A DNA stretch of 64,000 nucleotides from Cerioporus squamosus (GCA_022592435.1 JABYQS010000064.1:143076-207075), one strand, 5' to 3'. Shown: positions 35,300 through 46,599, counted from the stretch's first letter. Numbers and translations: made by a program. Notes: generated by a model from the letters alone, not told the origin.

Positions 35300-37546
35300 T
35301 TAGGCCGCCGTCACCAGAAAGGCGGCAGTGTCGTGTGTATCCACGGTAGTCGTGTAGCTCGCGGTAAACGTGCCTAGGTCCTTTCCGGTCCACATGTCAT
35401 GCACCTTGTAGGACCCAGAACTGAGACCAGGGACGTTGGCGAAGTCGAACGTCTTCGATGTCGCGTTACCCGTATTGATGATAAAGACGTGCGTGCCCTT
35501 GACCGACGTCCCAGAGTAGAACTCGGGCGGCGAGCTGGCCGGCGCAGACGGGGTGGGGGTGAACGGTTTTGCAGGGGTTCCGACAGTGTTGTCTTGGTGG
35601 AAGGCGAGTAGCTCAGCATTCGTGATGATTGCCAGCTGCGTCGAATTCAACTGGTCGAGCTGTTGACGGGATGCAGTATGTGATCAGCACGATTCAATTT
35701 GCTCCCAGATAGTGCTGATCCCAGCTAAACGTACGTCTGTGCCGAGGAGGATGGGACTCTTCAGGAAGGCCCATGCCGCGAAATGCGTCCGCTGCTCCTG
35801 AATTGTGAGGTTGCCGTTCCCAATCTCCATCATGTCCCTATATGTGCGCGTGCAGATGGTCAGCACACCACGGAGTGGGCATCGGGCCTGCAAGACGCCT
35901 ACATGTCGTTGTGTGAGTAGAAGTCGATCGAGTCGATGTGCTGGACGTTGGTCGTGATGATGCTGATGATATAACTCCACGACGCGCTCGAGTCGCCGGA
36001 CATGCGCCAGGAGTGGCCCTGCAAGCAGCGTGTTCTGTCAGTCCATTTCACATACCGCAGATGGGAGACGCCTCGAACGTACAACACGCGCGCCCCAGTC
36101 CCAGACGTTCGCATTGCCCCAGATGCAGAGGTCGAATTGGAAGGGCCGGCCAGTCGCGTTCATCGCCGCTCTGTGGGCGCATGAGCATTGCTCATCAGTG
36201 CGGTTCTTGTCTAGATAGAACTCCGTACGTCATCTGGCGGTAGCGAATCGCAGAGTTCGAGTTGCTATTTCAAGGGTGAGAGGGTTCTCTTGCTGGGTCG
36301 GAGGAAGGTAGTACGTACTACCAGTCTCCTCCAGGCGGGGTCTGCGCCACGGTCAGCGAGGTCCATCATAAACGAGAGCAGCCGACAAACATACAGATGC
36401 ATCGGTCCAGTTTGCGGGGACGTTGCAGTTATCTTCAGGATAATCTCAGACAGACCTTCTCATGGACACGGCACGAATCCTGCGTACCATACTTCAAGTC
36501 TGCAGTCCGTGTGTCTGTTAGTCGTCCAGTGACAAGCGCATATATGCGGTGCGATTACACTCACAGTCCACACCCCACTCGGCGAAGGTGGTTGCGTCCA
36601 GGTCTTCATTGCCCAAGGAGCCAGGGAAGCCGGCGCAAGTCGCAGTTCCAGCGTCACTGTTACCAAAACTCGTTGATTACGGTGTCGAGAAGGTCGCGCG
36701 ACCACGAGAATATGCGCTGTACCTGTATATTCCGAACTTCAGGCCGAGCGCGTGCACTTGACTGGCAACGCCGCTGATCCCGTTCGGGAACTTGGTGGGA
36801 TCGGGCACAATACGCCCCGTGGACGCGTCGCGAGTCATGACCGACCAGCAATCCTATGTGATGAACCGGAGTCCAGACAAAGATGAAGAAGAGGCTTTGG
36901 CAGCGAGCAGCAGCGGTCATGGACGTACGTCAACGTTGACGTATTGGTATCCCGCCTTGGCCAGACCGAGCGAGGCGAACTGGTTCGCAGCAGCCATGAT
37001 CTTGTCCTCGTTGATGTCTGGGGGTGTCATCACGATGAGGCCGCGACGGGGAGCACAAGCGATAGGAGCCATACTACAGCCATATGCGTTCCACGAGTTC
37101 CATCTGAGGTACGAGCATGATCAATCAAGGTGCCACTCTGTGATACAAAGCACGGTCCTCACCCGAGTGCAGGTGTCTTGCCAACGTCGTGAGACGGTCC
37201 AATAGTGGGCGCGGTAGCTGCGATACCTATCAGCGTAGCAGTCGAGGAGGTCGTACTCGTCGGGGCCGCCGAAGTTGTGGCGACGCTGGTCACGCTGCCT
37301 GTCGTGCTCGCAACGCTGGATGTGCCCTGGATGCACTGAGAATAGTACGCATTCATCTCCGTACATACCCATCTGTCGCATTACAATGGTCAATACCCTA
37401 TCACACGCAAAGTAGGGATGGGGAGCTCACCCGGAAGGACAGGTAGTGTCGCCAGACCAACCTATACCGCCACACTGGCCATACTCGGACTGCGCCACGG
37501 CAGAGGCAAGGAATGCGGCAGATGCAGAACCGTAGAGGACGAGCAT
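35300..37546 (-). CDS. Secreted CBM1-GH27 alpha-galactosidase
   Basis: Fourteen exons join in phase to 478 aa: 37546-37431, 37372-37163, 37103-37078, 37017-36929, 36853-36723, 36656-36565, 36499-36488, 36432-36395, 36341-36322, 36264-36229, 36170-36083, 36018-35903, 35837-35735, 35659-35300. Signal peptide [21 protein letters not shown]1 cellulose-binding module ([15 protein letters not shown]...VC...YYSQC); a Ser/Thr linker (to about 108); then GH27 with GWNSWNAY, YVNVDDCWSVM, the nucleophile Asp226 in KYDNC and the acid/base region NDMDMM (Asp324). The C-terminal beta domain ends AAFLVTAA. It hydrolyses terminal alpha-1,6-galactose from galactomannan and raffinose-type sugars at the plant cell wall. 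The 26-nt exon 3 gives AYG|YINED, one residue shorter than I expect, so that junction is the least certain. Confidence 0.93.
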
Positions 37547-37600
37547 CTTGCGGAGGCTTTCAACTCGGTCACGCACCTATAGAGCTGGAGGTACGTCGAC

Positions 37601-37608
37601 CTTATATC
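37601..37608 (-). promoter_or_regulatory. TATA-like box of the alpha-galactosidase gene
   Basis: ggatataag on the minus strand, 55-62 bp upstream of the ATG at 37546. Confidence 0.5.
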
Positions 37609-38254
37609 CATCGAGCCGCCAGCGACAGCTTCCTATGACACAACAGAGCCGACTCTTCTCATCGCGGACCGCCGTGCCCGTATGGGCGAGCAGGCGGGTT
37701 CATAGAGCTTCAATACATACAAACCTCTTCGCATCGCAGACCACATGCGCCCGTAAGTATGTAGTGACGCGTTGACAGTAACGAGAAGCAGTCATGAGGG
37801 CGAGAAGATGGTCCACTGGAGAAGCCTCGGAACGAGCGATACACCACCTGGACTCAGCCGTGACTCCCTGAGTAGTGGATACATGGAGGTTCCTTGGTCC
37901 GAGAAGCAGTCTGGAGCTCTGAACGTGCGCACCTTAACGTACGTCCCAGTCAGCCGTGGACAGGTCACGAAGTGGATAGGACATGTGTTGGTCGCGGTGC
38001 GGTGGGACTTGTGCAAGCGGCCCGAGCAGACTTCTGAATCTATGCAAGGCAGCCAGCTTCTTCCACGCAGGCGAGAGTATGGAACCATGAGGTGATTGTA
38101 TCGCAGCCGTCAGCCTCAATGATGGTGGGAGGAGACAAGGTTGTGTGCAGCGCTCAGGGGGCCGCTCTGCGTCCTGGCGTCTACCTTACCACCCGCAGGT
38201 TGCACCAAAGGCAAGGGTGAGTCCCACATCGCCTTGGCTCCGACCTCAGCTAAT
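37609..38254. other. Intergenic upstream of U6
   Basis: About 650 bp between the alpha-galactosidase promoter and the U6 gene. I see no convincing TATA at -25 to -30 of U6 and no protein gene. Confidence 0.45.
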
Positions 38255-38278
38255 GTCCCCTTCGGGGTGACATACGAA

Positions 38279-38309
<31 letters not shown>

Positions 38310-38374
38310 GGCCCCTGCACAAGGATGACACGCTTTCCTGGAGTGGTAGACCTACGGGTCTCAATATTTATTTT
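38255..38374 (+). ncRNA. U6: U6 spliceosomal snRNA
   Basis: The near-invariant U6 core is present: 5' stem-loop gtccccttcggggtgac, then aattggaacgatacagagaa (ACAGAGA box that pairs with the 5' splice site), gattagcatggcccctgcac (AGC region pairing with U2/U4) and aaggatgacacg. The 3' part contains a hairpin agacc-tacg-ggtct and ends at a T-rich stretch (tttatttt, 38367-38374), the RNA polymerase III stop. The 5' end is set by the hairpin and may be off by a base or two. The core is uninterrupted, so no intron is needed. The many short introns in the window depend on this RNA. Confidence 0.93.
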
Positions 38375-38523
38375 GCTACTGTCTTGTGTTCCGCTCATGC
38401 TCTGCGAGAGGGAGAAAGGCCGCCACCTCACGCTCCTACGAGGTACCTTTTCCTACTGCGCTGGGTGCCATCAGCCATGGCGGCTGCCCAATATTCGTAA
38501 GGTGACCGGACGCAGCAGTGTTA

Positions 38524-38534
38524 GTCTCGAATCT
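38524..38534 (+). promoter_or_regulatory. Candidate downstream B box for the U6 gene
   Basis: gtctcgaatct matches the Pol III B-box consensus GGTTCGANTCC at most positions and lies about 150 bp beyond the U6 terminator, as in yeast SNR6 where an extragenic downstream B box recruits TFIIIC. Match is imperfect; the role is inference. Confidence 0.25.
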
Positions 38535-38595
38535 TGGTATAACAGCACTCTGAGTGCGGATGGCAACATTGTGTGCTGTGATCAGTATACTACTC

Positions 38596-39518
38596 GTGGG
38601 CGCCTAAAGTGTTCGAACGCCTCGGGTTAGGTGTACCATAAGGGCATAATGAAATATGAATATCTTGGTCACTTCACAAGAAACATTGAAGCCCTTTGGT
38701 GCATATGGTAGACAGGCATCTGAGCTTCTAGTATATATGGGTGACACTGTATAGTTCACTCTCTGGCATTCTGTGAAGTATCAACTTTATCTGAGATGTA
38801 CAAAATCCACCCTTCCCATCCCTGCCCTTATAAGTACTGTCCAAACTTACTGGGATGATCTCATAAGAATTGGAATGGGGACCTTAGAGACCCCTGCATG
38901 TGATGTATGAATGGTGGGATAGACCAAGAAAGTCTGAGGGAGCTATCGCCTGAGAAACATGGGAGATGTATTAATATAATTGCATATGGAACATCACTTG
39001 TCCTGAATTCAGTCTTTCAAGGGCTGCTACCAAACTGCTAATAGTATCAATGAATATAGAGAGGGCAGTAGTCATGGCTGCAGTGGACAATGTGTGTCTG
39101 TATACAATAGTTGAATGACCAAGACTGCATAAGCAGAACCATGTAAGTTATGCCTGTTCATCTTGCAAGTTTCACTGACGATAACTCCCCTGGTAGTCCT
39201 CTTCAGATCCCTTGTTTTATATGGCGCATACAGCAAGCTCTGAACTATCTGTGGGTATATTTGTGAGGTTGCCTCAATCAGCCCTTACAGACTTATTGGG
39301 GCAGGAAGGAGAAAAGTACCTTACCAAGAGTTCATGCTCTCCAGACAGCTAGAGACTGTTGCACACAGTTTTATTCACATATACTGAGAGCTCAGATTTT
39401 TGTCTACTCTATGTGGCTACATGTTCTGACTAACCCTTAATTGTGAGCAAGATTCATGTGTTACAATATCCACACCAAGAGCGCCCAATGCAGGCGTTCG
39501 AACACTTTAGGCGCCCAC
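38596..39518. mobile_element. Non-autonomous DNA transposon with 27-bp terminal inverted repeats
   Basis: The 27 bp at 38596-38622 (starting GTGGGCGCCTAAAGTG) are the exact reverse complement of 39492-39518. Flanking 8-mers TACTACTC (38588-38595) and TAGTACAC (39519-39526) agree at six of eight bases, an aged 8-bp target duplication as left by hAT- or KDZ-type elements. The 923-bp interior is clearly AT-richer than its surroundings and has no long open frame, so it would need a transposase supplied elsewhere. Superfamily is not assigned. Confidence 0.8.
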
Positions 39519-39526
39519 TAGTACAC

Positions 39527-40009
39527 CGGCTCAGTCCCTTCGAAGTAAAACAACCTCCCCCTCCTCCTCATGTTGGGTTCGCCGTCCGGGTTCGGTGCCG
39601 GCCACTTCTACCAAATCCGTCGCGACACGTCCAAATGCGGCCCTCGTGACTCGGACGCGTGTCATGTGACCGTGTTGTGCAGACTTCCTGGGAACGACGT
39701 TGTCGGACTCCCGGAGCACACCCGCCCATGCCCGCGCATCTCACCTACCAACCACCACCACCGCGACGAAGAGTCGTTGCAGTGCCATGCTTGAGACTCA
39801 AGGCCTCGTAACGGCCTCTCTGTGCATGGAAGAAACTCAGGAGCCCGATAATAAAGGCCGACGAGGACCTGTCGACAGCAACCTCTTGACCGCGCATATA
39901 ACCAGGCCGGCAACAACAAGAGGCGTGCAGCGACACAACAAGCACTTCATACATCTACTCAAGATGAATACATACAGGCGGTTCGTTCGGGGTCATTCTA
40001 TGATGATCG
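39527..40009. other. Intergenic
   Basis: About 480 bp between the DNA transposon and the 3' end of the hybrid-binding-domain gene. Short frames only; nothing recognised. Confidence 0.5.
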
Positions 40010-42135
40010 TTAACCAAATAGGAGACTGTTGAGCGGGAGCATGGCAGGCGACGGGCGCGTAACTGAGCCCGAAGTCCTATATGCACGACGGCCGGTGAGC
40101 GATACATTGACCAATGACAGCATAAATACTACTTACCCTGCAGGAATCGTGGTACCATGCTGGATCGGAGACCGTGGGTCAAAGCGCATGTCGTGCACGA
40201 CGGCCTGAGCGCCCCTCGCGGTCTCGGAGAAGTTCATCGCATCCATGGTGGCCTGGATGCTGTTCGTGATCGGTCGCATGAACGTCTGCGTCTCGCTGGG
40301 ACCCATGATAGGTGTGTGTCCACCTATAGGCGACCGCAGGGATCGGCGTTCACTCGATGGCGAGCTCGGTGTGGATGGGACGGGGGTAACAAGTGACGCC
40401 CGAGATTTCGACGAGACAGATGCCGGAGAGGCCGACGGCGTCGTCGACTCTGGTGGAGGGCGATCGGAAGAATTGGAGCTGGAGAAGAGCGCAGGCGAGT
40501 GGCTTGCACTCGACTGTATGCGCTCTCGACCGCCACAACGGCGGCAGACATACTCCGGGCGGACGCATCCACATACTGGTCGGCCCATACTGGCAGGCGA
40601 ACGCCTGAAGACATCCCCCTCACTTGAGGTTGCGCGCAACGGCGAGGTTTGTGGCGATGAAACGCGCGAAGTCTGCACCTGGCCGTCGGTGTAGCGCTTC
40701 TTCAGCGGAGTCGTCGTCTGGACCGCAGCATCGTCTTGCTTCCGTCTCCGGGGGTGAAGATCGTGCTCCGTCTGGACTTGCGCCTCGCTCATCGATCGCC
40801 CAAGGAGTTGTCTGCTCCTACGCTCCGAAGGAGACGTGGCGCTCTGGGGCGCCATCTCACTCATTCTGGCTTTGTCGCGTGCAGGAGGCAATGGGGGCGG
40901 CGGCATGGCCTCAGCACTTGGACGACGACGAAGCCCCGGGTCGTTCTCTTCTGGAAGGTCGATGTTCGGAGCCTCGGGCGTATTTGGTGCGGTAGCGTAC
41001 TCGGAATCAGACATCGCAGGACTTTGGGGACGACCTTCAAGTACTGCCGGCGGACTTCTCGACAAAGGGCTCCTTGTCAACTCTGGGCTCCTTGCTTGGG
41101 CATGACGTGCATGGCGGTCTCTCGGCGGGAAGTACTGCGTGCGGAGCGTCGAAGGCTCCGAAAGATGACTCTGCCAGTCACTCGACGAAAGCGGCGGGGA
41201 GCGCAAGCCTGCGGACGAGTTTCCCGGAGACGACGCGTACGACAATGATTGCGCGTAACGTGAAGACTGGCTCCCGCCGTCCGACGAGAAGACGTTCCTT
41301 GTCTGTGTGACGGCAGTCGGCGGAGAAGATGACGTGGAGAAGCTCGTCGACGACTTAGGCGGTTCAGCCTCTCGAGCGGACGCAGCGGGAGGCACACTGG
41401 CTCGCGCAGCTGGCTCTCTCTGTCGCTGTCGCGAGGCCGAGACCGCCGATACACAGGCAGGTGCTGGGTCACGATGTGGAGATGCGGCGGATTGAAACCT
41501 TGGGGGTGCTGTGATTGCCCTCGCCCCGGACGGCGCGGCTCCAGACGCAGTGCGCTGAGGAGCCTCTGTCCTCCGCTCTCTTGCGCTGGCACTCCTCTGC
41601 TTCTCTCGGTTGGCTTCTTCGACCGCGGCTTCGATATGCGCGAACCTCTTCGCGCTACCGCTAGCAGGGCTCCAGCCACCGCCGCCGGCTCTCGATGTCC
41701 CTCCTCCCGTTCGCACATACGGCTTCTGTTCAGACGGTTGCTTGGGTCGCTGTCGTGGTTGCGTGACTTTCATCTCTGCTTCAGGCCGGTCCCGATCCCG
41801 ACGCTCAGGTTGCGGAGCACGCGTGACCACTTTCGTCTCTCCGCGAGCTCGCGCCTCGTCGAAGTACTCGCGGGCTTCAGCCCAGTCTTTGAATCCTTGT
41901 TGGGCCGCCCCGGAGATGCCGTCAGTCCGCGCTCGCACGTCCAGCCTACGTCCAACGAGAGCATCAGAACCGCGCCCAGACCATCGACATAACTCAGCGC
42001 CAGGGCGGGGACGACGACCGCTCAACGACTTGGATGCTGCGGTAGTTGGTCCCCAGCGCGAACGACGACTCACCACCGCGTGAAGACTCCGATCTCGCTG
42101 CCTACAGTGACGACGTAGGCTTGATATTTCGGCAT
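40010..42135 (-). CDS. Large disordered protein with N-terminal RNase H1-type hybrid-binding (viroplasmin-like) domain
   Basis: Exon 1 (42135-42074) encodes MPKYQAYVVTVGSEIGVFTR; splicing to 41945 (GTGAGT...GTAG, W split TG|G) continues LDVRARTDGISGAAQQGFKD then WAEAREYFDEARARGETKVV. This is the compact fold of the RNase H1 N-terminal hybrid-binding domain (GVF.RW...V.G.SGA..QGF..W.EA..YF). The remaining ~570 residues are Ser/Pro/Arg/Gln-rich and disordered, with a Cys cluster VCGCVRPEYVCRRCGG near residue 540 (two CxxC-like pairs, possible zinc site). No RNase H catalytic domain is present. Reading straight on stops at 40133 (624 aa). A strong GTAAGT donor just before it and a CATATAG acceptor give a third exon (40076-40010) and 645 aa, preferred here. 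Confidence 0.8.
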
Positions 42136-43014
42136 TCGATGTCTCCTCCTCGTCCAGACGTTTAAGCAATATTCAACAGGAAATCTGGGAGAAGGCGCAT
42201 GTACATGGTGGTGGGGGAGAGAAGACAAGACGCGACTCCCGCAGGCCAGTGACGGGCGCGACGTCGCGTCGAGCCCTGCAGCGGCCAGCCCTCCTCGGCT
42301 TCGACGCTATCCGCGACGTTCCATCAGATGCGAGATGCAGGCTGCAGCTGGCGCGGACCAACTCGCGAGCTTTGTTGAAGTTTGCCATTTCCATGCCCCC
42401 GCCACCACGGAGATAGCGATTTGGTCCCGCGATGCCCCATTTTCGGAAGGTTCGTGGGCAAGGGAGAGGATGCGGACCCCAGTCTACGCCTGCAATGGAA
42501 GTTAGTTCGACTTGGGTTTGACTGACATCATCCGTGTTTCGCCACCCAGGAACATCAGGCCATATGATACTTGGATTGTGTCTTCTGAGGACTCCGCGCG
42601 GAGATCGATACGCTGGAAGTCACACCTGCGGCAGCATGACGATCGTCGACTTGGACCAGTCCTGCAGTACCCGGGATGAGGCTCACAACCTGCAGCAAGC
42701 GTGAACAAGACTCTCCGACGCAGTCCCTGGTTTTCCAATGTACAAGGGTCAACGGATGGTGGATGCAGGTGTATGGAATATGCATGTTGTAAGTACGATA
42801 CGGATGCGAAATGCGAAAGCTGATTACTGTGAGCATATCCAGAGCAATATCCGACGGAATAAACATTCCAGTCTTCCCTCCCCTCGTCGCCCGAGCATCA
42901 ATGTCATGTTTCCACGGTATCTGAATCTGGCAGGTGATACACCTACCGCAGCAAAACTGGCACGAGACACTGCCTCCCTGCGGAGTCGCAGCTGCCGTGC
43001 GTGTCAGGCTGAGG
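42136..43014. other. Intergenic
   Basis: About 880 bp between the hybrid-binding-domain gene start and the 3' end of ATG27, both minus strand. Several short frames, none convincing. Probably promoter and 3' UTR sequence. Confidence 0.5.
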
Positions 43015-44122
43015 TTATACTGCGATGTATCCTCCACGAGTTGCAGTTTGTCGTGGTCGGACGGCGGAGCATATGTGTGAGACGAGGTCGCGGAGCATGT
43101 AAGGAACTTCTCTCCAGAAGTCGCGATGTCTGCGAAAGGACCATAAGCACATTCGAAAGTTGGTATGCGTGGAGGAACGTACGGGATGAGGTCAGCGCCT
43201 GTGGCGCCGTATGTCGAGTAGTTGTAGTACGCGCCGAGAGCGAAGTATGCTGCGAACGCAAGGAAAAGTCTTAGGGCGAGGGACTTTAGTTAACTTGCAG
43301 ATGGGATGGAGAAGGACACCACTTACAATAGGAAGAAGTAGCCAACGCCAGAGCCGACCGCCTGCTCCTTATCCCCTCCCGGCCCGTCGCCACCGCTGTC
43401 GTCGGGCTTCTTCGTGTCTTCGTCCGGGGACACGCCGAGCTCGCATCCGGCAGGGGCTTTCCACGAAAGCCAGAGGTCCTTGCCGTCGTATGAATTGAAC
43501 TCCACCTCCGACGTTTCCGTGTCGCATAGCAGCTCGAGGTTGAAGTGCTGAGGTGTTGGGTCCGCGCCGATGGTGCTTGGGTACGATGCGCCGGCATACG
43601 TCAATTGTATACCCTTCGGTGCTGCGCACGCGCATCAGCTCAAGCAGGCCAGACATAATGGCTAGAACCAGCACTCACATGTGAGGTGCTTGTACGTCAC
43701 TGCACTTGCGGAGGAGTTCGCGAGCAGAATAACGGAGATGACCTGCGGGTCGTTGTCCCCTTTCCGGCTCGTCCTCGTCAGACAGGCTCGCGTACCAGAC
43801 GGACACTACTCAGTGTGCAGTTTAGCCTGGTTCCTGCGCAGGACGATTGGCAGACACGCACCTGTTCATCATCAGGCACGTCGCTCTTCTGCTTCAGCTC
43901 CTCGCACAGGTTGAAGGTGACCTTGTCTTCTATTGTCGATGGTGGCAGCTGGAGCGAGCGCGAGACGGTGTGCTCGCCCGCGAGGCTCGTGAGGTCATAG
44001 TTGACATTGCCCAACGTAACGCGGCAGTCGAACGGCTTGTCGTCGTCCGGGGCGGCGGCAGCGAGAGCGGAAACGAGCGTAAGGAGGACGATGCGAGAGA
44101 CGGGGTGCCTGAGTGCTGCCAT
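43015..44122 (-). CDS. ATG27: Autophagy-related protein Atg27
   Basis: Five exons (44122-43862, 43805-43679, 43621-43327, 43269-43183, 43129-43015) give 294 aa. A signal peptide (MAALRHPVSRIVLLTLVSAL) leads a lumenal mannose-6-phosphate-receptor-like domain with paired cysteines (FDCRVTL, FNLCEELK, CPSGTRACLTR, ELLCDTE, AGCELGV). A transmembrane helix spans the exon 3/4 junction (YFFLLLFLAFAAYFALGAYY), then a cytosolic tail YGATGADLIPHRDFWREVPY ending GGYIAV. The tail YIAV resembles the C-terminal Tyr sorting motif of yeast Atg27. Atg27 cycles between Golgi, endosome, vacuole and autophagosome precursor sites and helps Atg9 movement. It shares a 336-bp divergent promoter with the ataxin-3-like gene. 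Confidence 0.95.
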
Positions 44123-44414
44123 GCCTAGCCAGCTAGCGGTAGAAAGACAAGAAGAAGGAGAGGAGAGGAGACCGGGATGGTCGTCGTTGGCAGTGGCGAC
44201 AAACTGATCTAGTAGTCGTCGTCGGTGGTGGCTTCAAGCTTGCGCGCCGCGCGCCGCCCGTCATGGCAAGGTCGCGTCCTACTGGGGACCCCGGAACCGC
44301 ATTACATAAGACACGCGGGGTGTAGCAGGACCTCGGAAAGCGCGCAGAACTCAAGGACGCGTAACCGAGACGCGTCAGTCCTGCTACATCTCCGCCACCA
44401 TCCCTTTCCCCGCA

Positions 44415-44422
44415 TATATAAG
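44415..44422 (+). promoter_or_regulatory. TATA box of the ataxin-3-like gene
   Basis: tatataag, 37-44 bp upstream of the ATG at 44459, in the short divergent promoter shared with ATG27. Confidence 0.6.
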
Positions 44423-44458
44423 ACTCTTCTGCATGCTCAGTGCTTGCTCCAGACCACG

Positions 44459-46335
44459 ATGGCGACTATCCAGGACCTAATCCCGCTCATCTATCATGAG
44501 AAGCAGCAGCCGGGCGAGATGCTCTGTGCCCAGCACGCTCTCAACTCCTTACTTCGTGAGTTCATCGTTGTGATCACAGCCTGGTGGCGCGCTGAACGCC
44601 TTGTTCCACTCTGCAGAAGGCCAGTATGTCAGTGTATACTTTGGATCTGCGTTCCCGCCATACTGATGATCCCGCCGATGCAGTTTTCTGCGCCAGATCT
44701 GTCCGAGATCGCTCGCGAACTGGATGAGGACGAGCAGCGCGAGCTAGACGAGGAGGAACGCGCACAGACGAGTAACAACATGGATGACACAGGTGCGTCT
44801 GTCTTGCGTGGCATCTGGCGGGTGTTTCGCCACTGACCGTCATCATGCAGGTTTCTTCTCCGTACAAGTGCTGCAGAAGGCGCTGTCCGACAGCTTCAAC
44901 CTAACGTTCGTATTAGATCTTTCGCCTCACTGTGGCGCGTCGGCGAGCTCACGGCTTCGTCACCTCTAGCCTAGTTCCCTGGGGCGCAGAAGAGTTACGA
45001 CCATATCATGACCACCCCCAGTATGTCACCCCATCCCATCACCTCCGTTGCGGGAATTCACGATATCCCTACAGCACACAGATGGCATTTATCTTCAACC
45101 ATGCACAACATTGGTACACCATCCGTCGCTTTGGAAATGTTTCACCGGACCCCGCGCTCGAGGCCGATCCAGGCGGTGGCCACTGGTTCAACCTGAACTC
45201 GTTCCTCGACGCCCCCGAACGCATTGGCAAGCTATATCTTGGCATGTTCTTGCAGCAGGCACAACAAGAAGGTAAGTCTATCGCATGAGCACGTCGCCAC
45301 ATACCCAGCCGAACGCTCACGTACGCCCGCCTTGCTACAGGCTACTCGATTTTCGCAGTCATTCAGCGAGACATCGACGCTCCGCTCGCACTCCCCCGCG
45401 TAGAGGCCGACCAGCTTTTTGCGACCATTCCGGAGGAAGCGGCAGGCAACTTCTCCTCCACTTACCCTGGAGGAGGTGGGTCTTCCAGCGCACACGGCAT
45501 CGAAGGCCTCGAAGACGAAGACATGGAGCTGCAGGCTGCGCTGCAAGCGTCCCTGGCTGGCGGCGACTACGGTGCATATATCCCACAGCGGTTCGCTGGT
45601 AGCTCTGTGCCGGCACCTCAGCAGCCGCCCTATCGCACGTCCTCCGGCTTACCCATCCAGCGCGACCGCGAAGTCATCGACGTCGACGCCGATGACGATG
45701 ACGATGACGACTTCGAGATTCGTGCAGAGCCAGAGGCCGAGCCTCAAGACCCCGTTGCAGCCAGCATGGCGCGCCAGCGTGCGGTCATGGAGCGCATGCG
45801 GCGCGCACAGGAGTACGCACTGCAAGACACCTACGAGAACGAGTCCGCGCAGATCGACGCGCTGGCACGCATGCGACAGGCCCGTCGAGGGACCCAAGAG
45901 GAGGACGAGGACGAGATGCTCCGACGTGCGATCGCAGAGAGTGAAGCGTTGGCGCAGGCGCAAGGTTCTGGTTCGGGCCAAGGGTCGCAGGAGGGCGACG
46001 ATGCTCCTGGACCTGCCCCCGCGCCCCAGGCACCACCAGCATGGCACGCGCACCGGGTGTATGACGATGAAGACGAGGAGCTGCAGGCGGCGCTGCGTGC
46101 CTCGCTGGAGACTGTCCCACCTGGTTTCCGCGTTCCCAGCCCACCACCCGTCGCTCCTTCGCGCCCTTCACAGCCGTCCACCCCACCAGCGCAGGCGTTA
46201 CAACCTCCACCTATTCAACGGCAGCCATCTTCGGAGACTATCAAGACTGAGTCAGAGGACGAAGCTCCCGAGCCGGAACCAGAATTGAGTCCAGAGGAGA
46301 TCAGGAGACGACGACTCGCGCGGTTCGGCGGGTAG
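44459..46335 (+). CDS. ATXN3: Ataxin-3-like Josephin deubiquitinase with three UIMs
   Basis: Seven exons (44459-44555, 44617-44627, 44684-44792, 44851-44905, 44970-45020, 45075-45271, 45341-46335) give 504 aa. The Josephin domain has Cys23 (GEMLCAQHALNSLL), His120 (HAQHWYTIR) and Asn147 (HWFNLNSF), the catalytic set of ataxin-3. The 11-nt second exon supplies QGQY, followed by FSAPDLSEIARELDEDE. Three ubiquitin-interacting motifs follow: about 231-247 (EDEDMELQAALQASLAG), 363-378 (EDEMLRRAIAESEALA) and 417-432 (DEDEELQAALRASLE). The end is Pro/Glu-rich, with no polyQ tract. The enzyme trims ubiquitin chains in protein quality control, probably with Cdc48/p97; the partner is inference. Confidence 0.95.
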
Positions 46336-46599
46336 AGTACGAGTCATGGTAGACGTTGAATCGACTGTGTACTATAGAGCTTCACCGTTGCGCGATCATA
46401 TACTGTACAGAATGCAATTGCGAGCATGCCAGACGGAAGAGACCCGTCTCGCAAGACCGTCCAACAGGGGCCATCGCAGACAGATTGCGCGTGAATCCAG
46501 TGAAAAAAGATGCGATGATGGCGTGTTTTTGGTGCATGGGTGCATGGCGTACAGTAGGTCATAGCAGCAACGACAGCATAAACATATGATACAAAACGT

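Noticed and set aside
38608..38618. B box supplied to U6 by the transposon inverted repeat
   Set aside because: The match is mainly the GTTCGAAC palindrome, present at both ends of the element and more than 230 bp from the terminator; probably coincidence.
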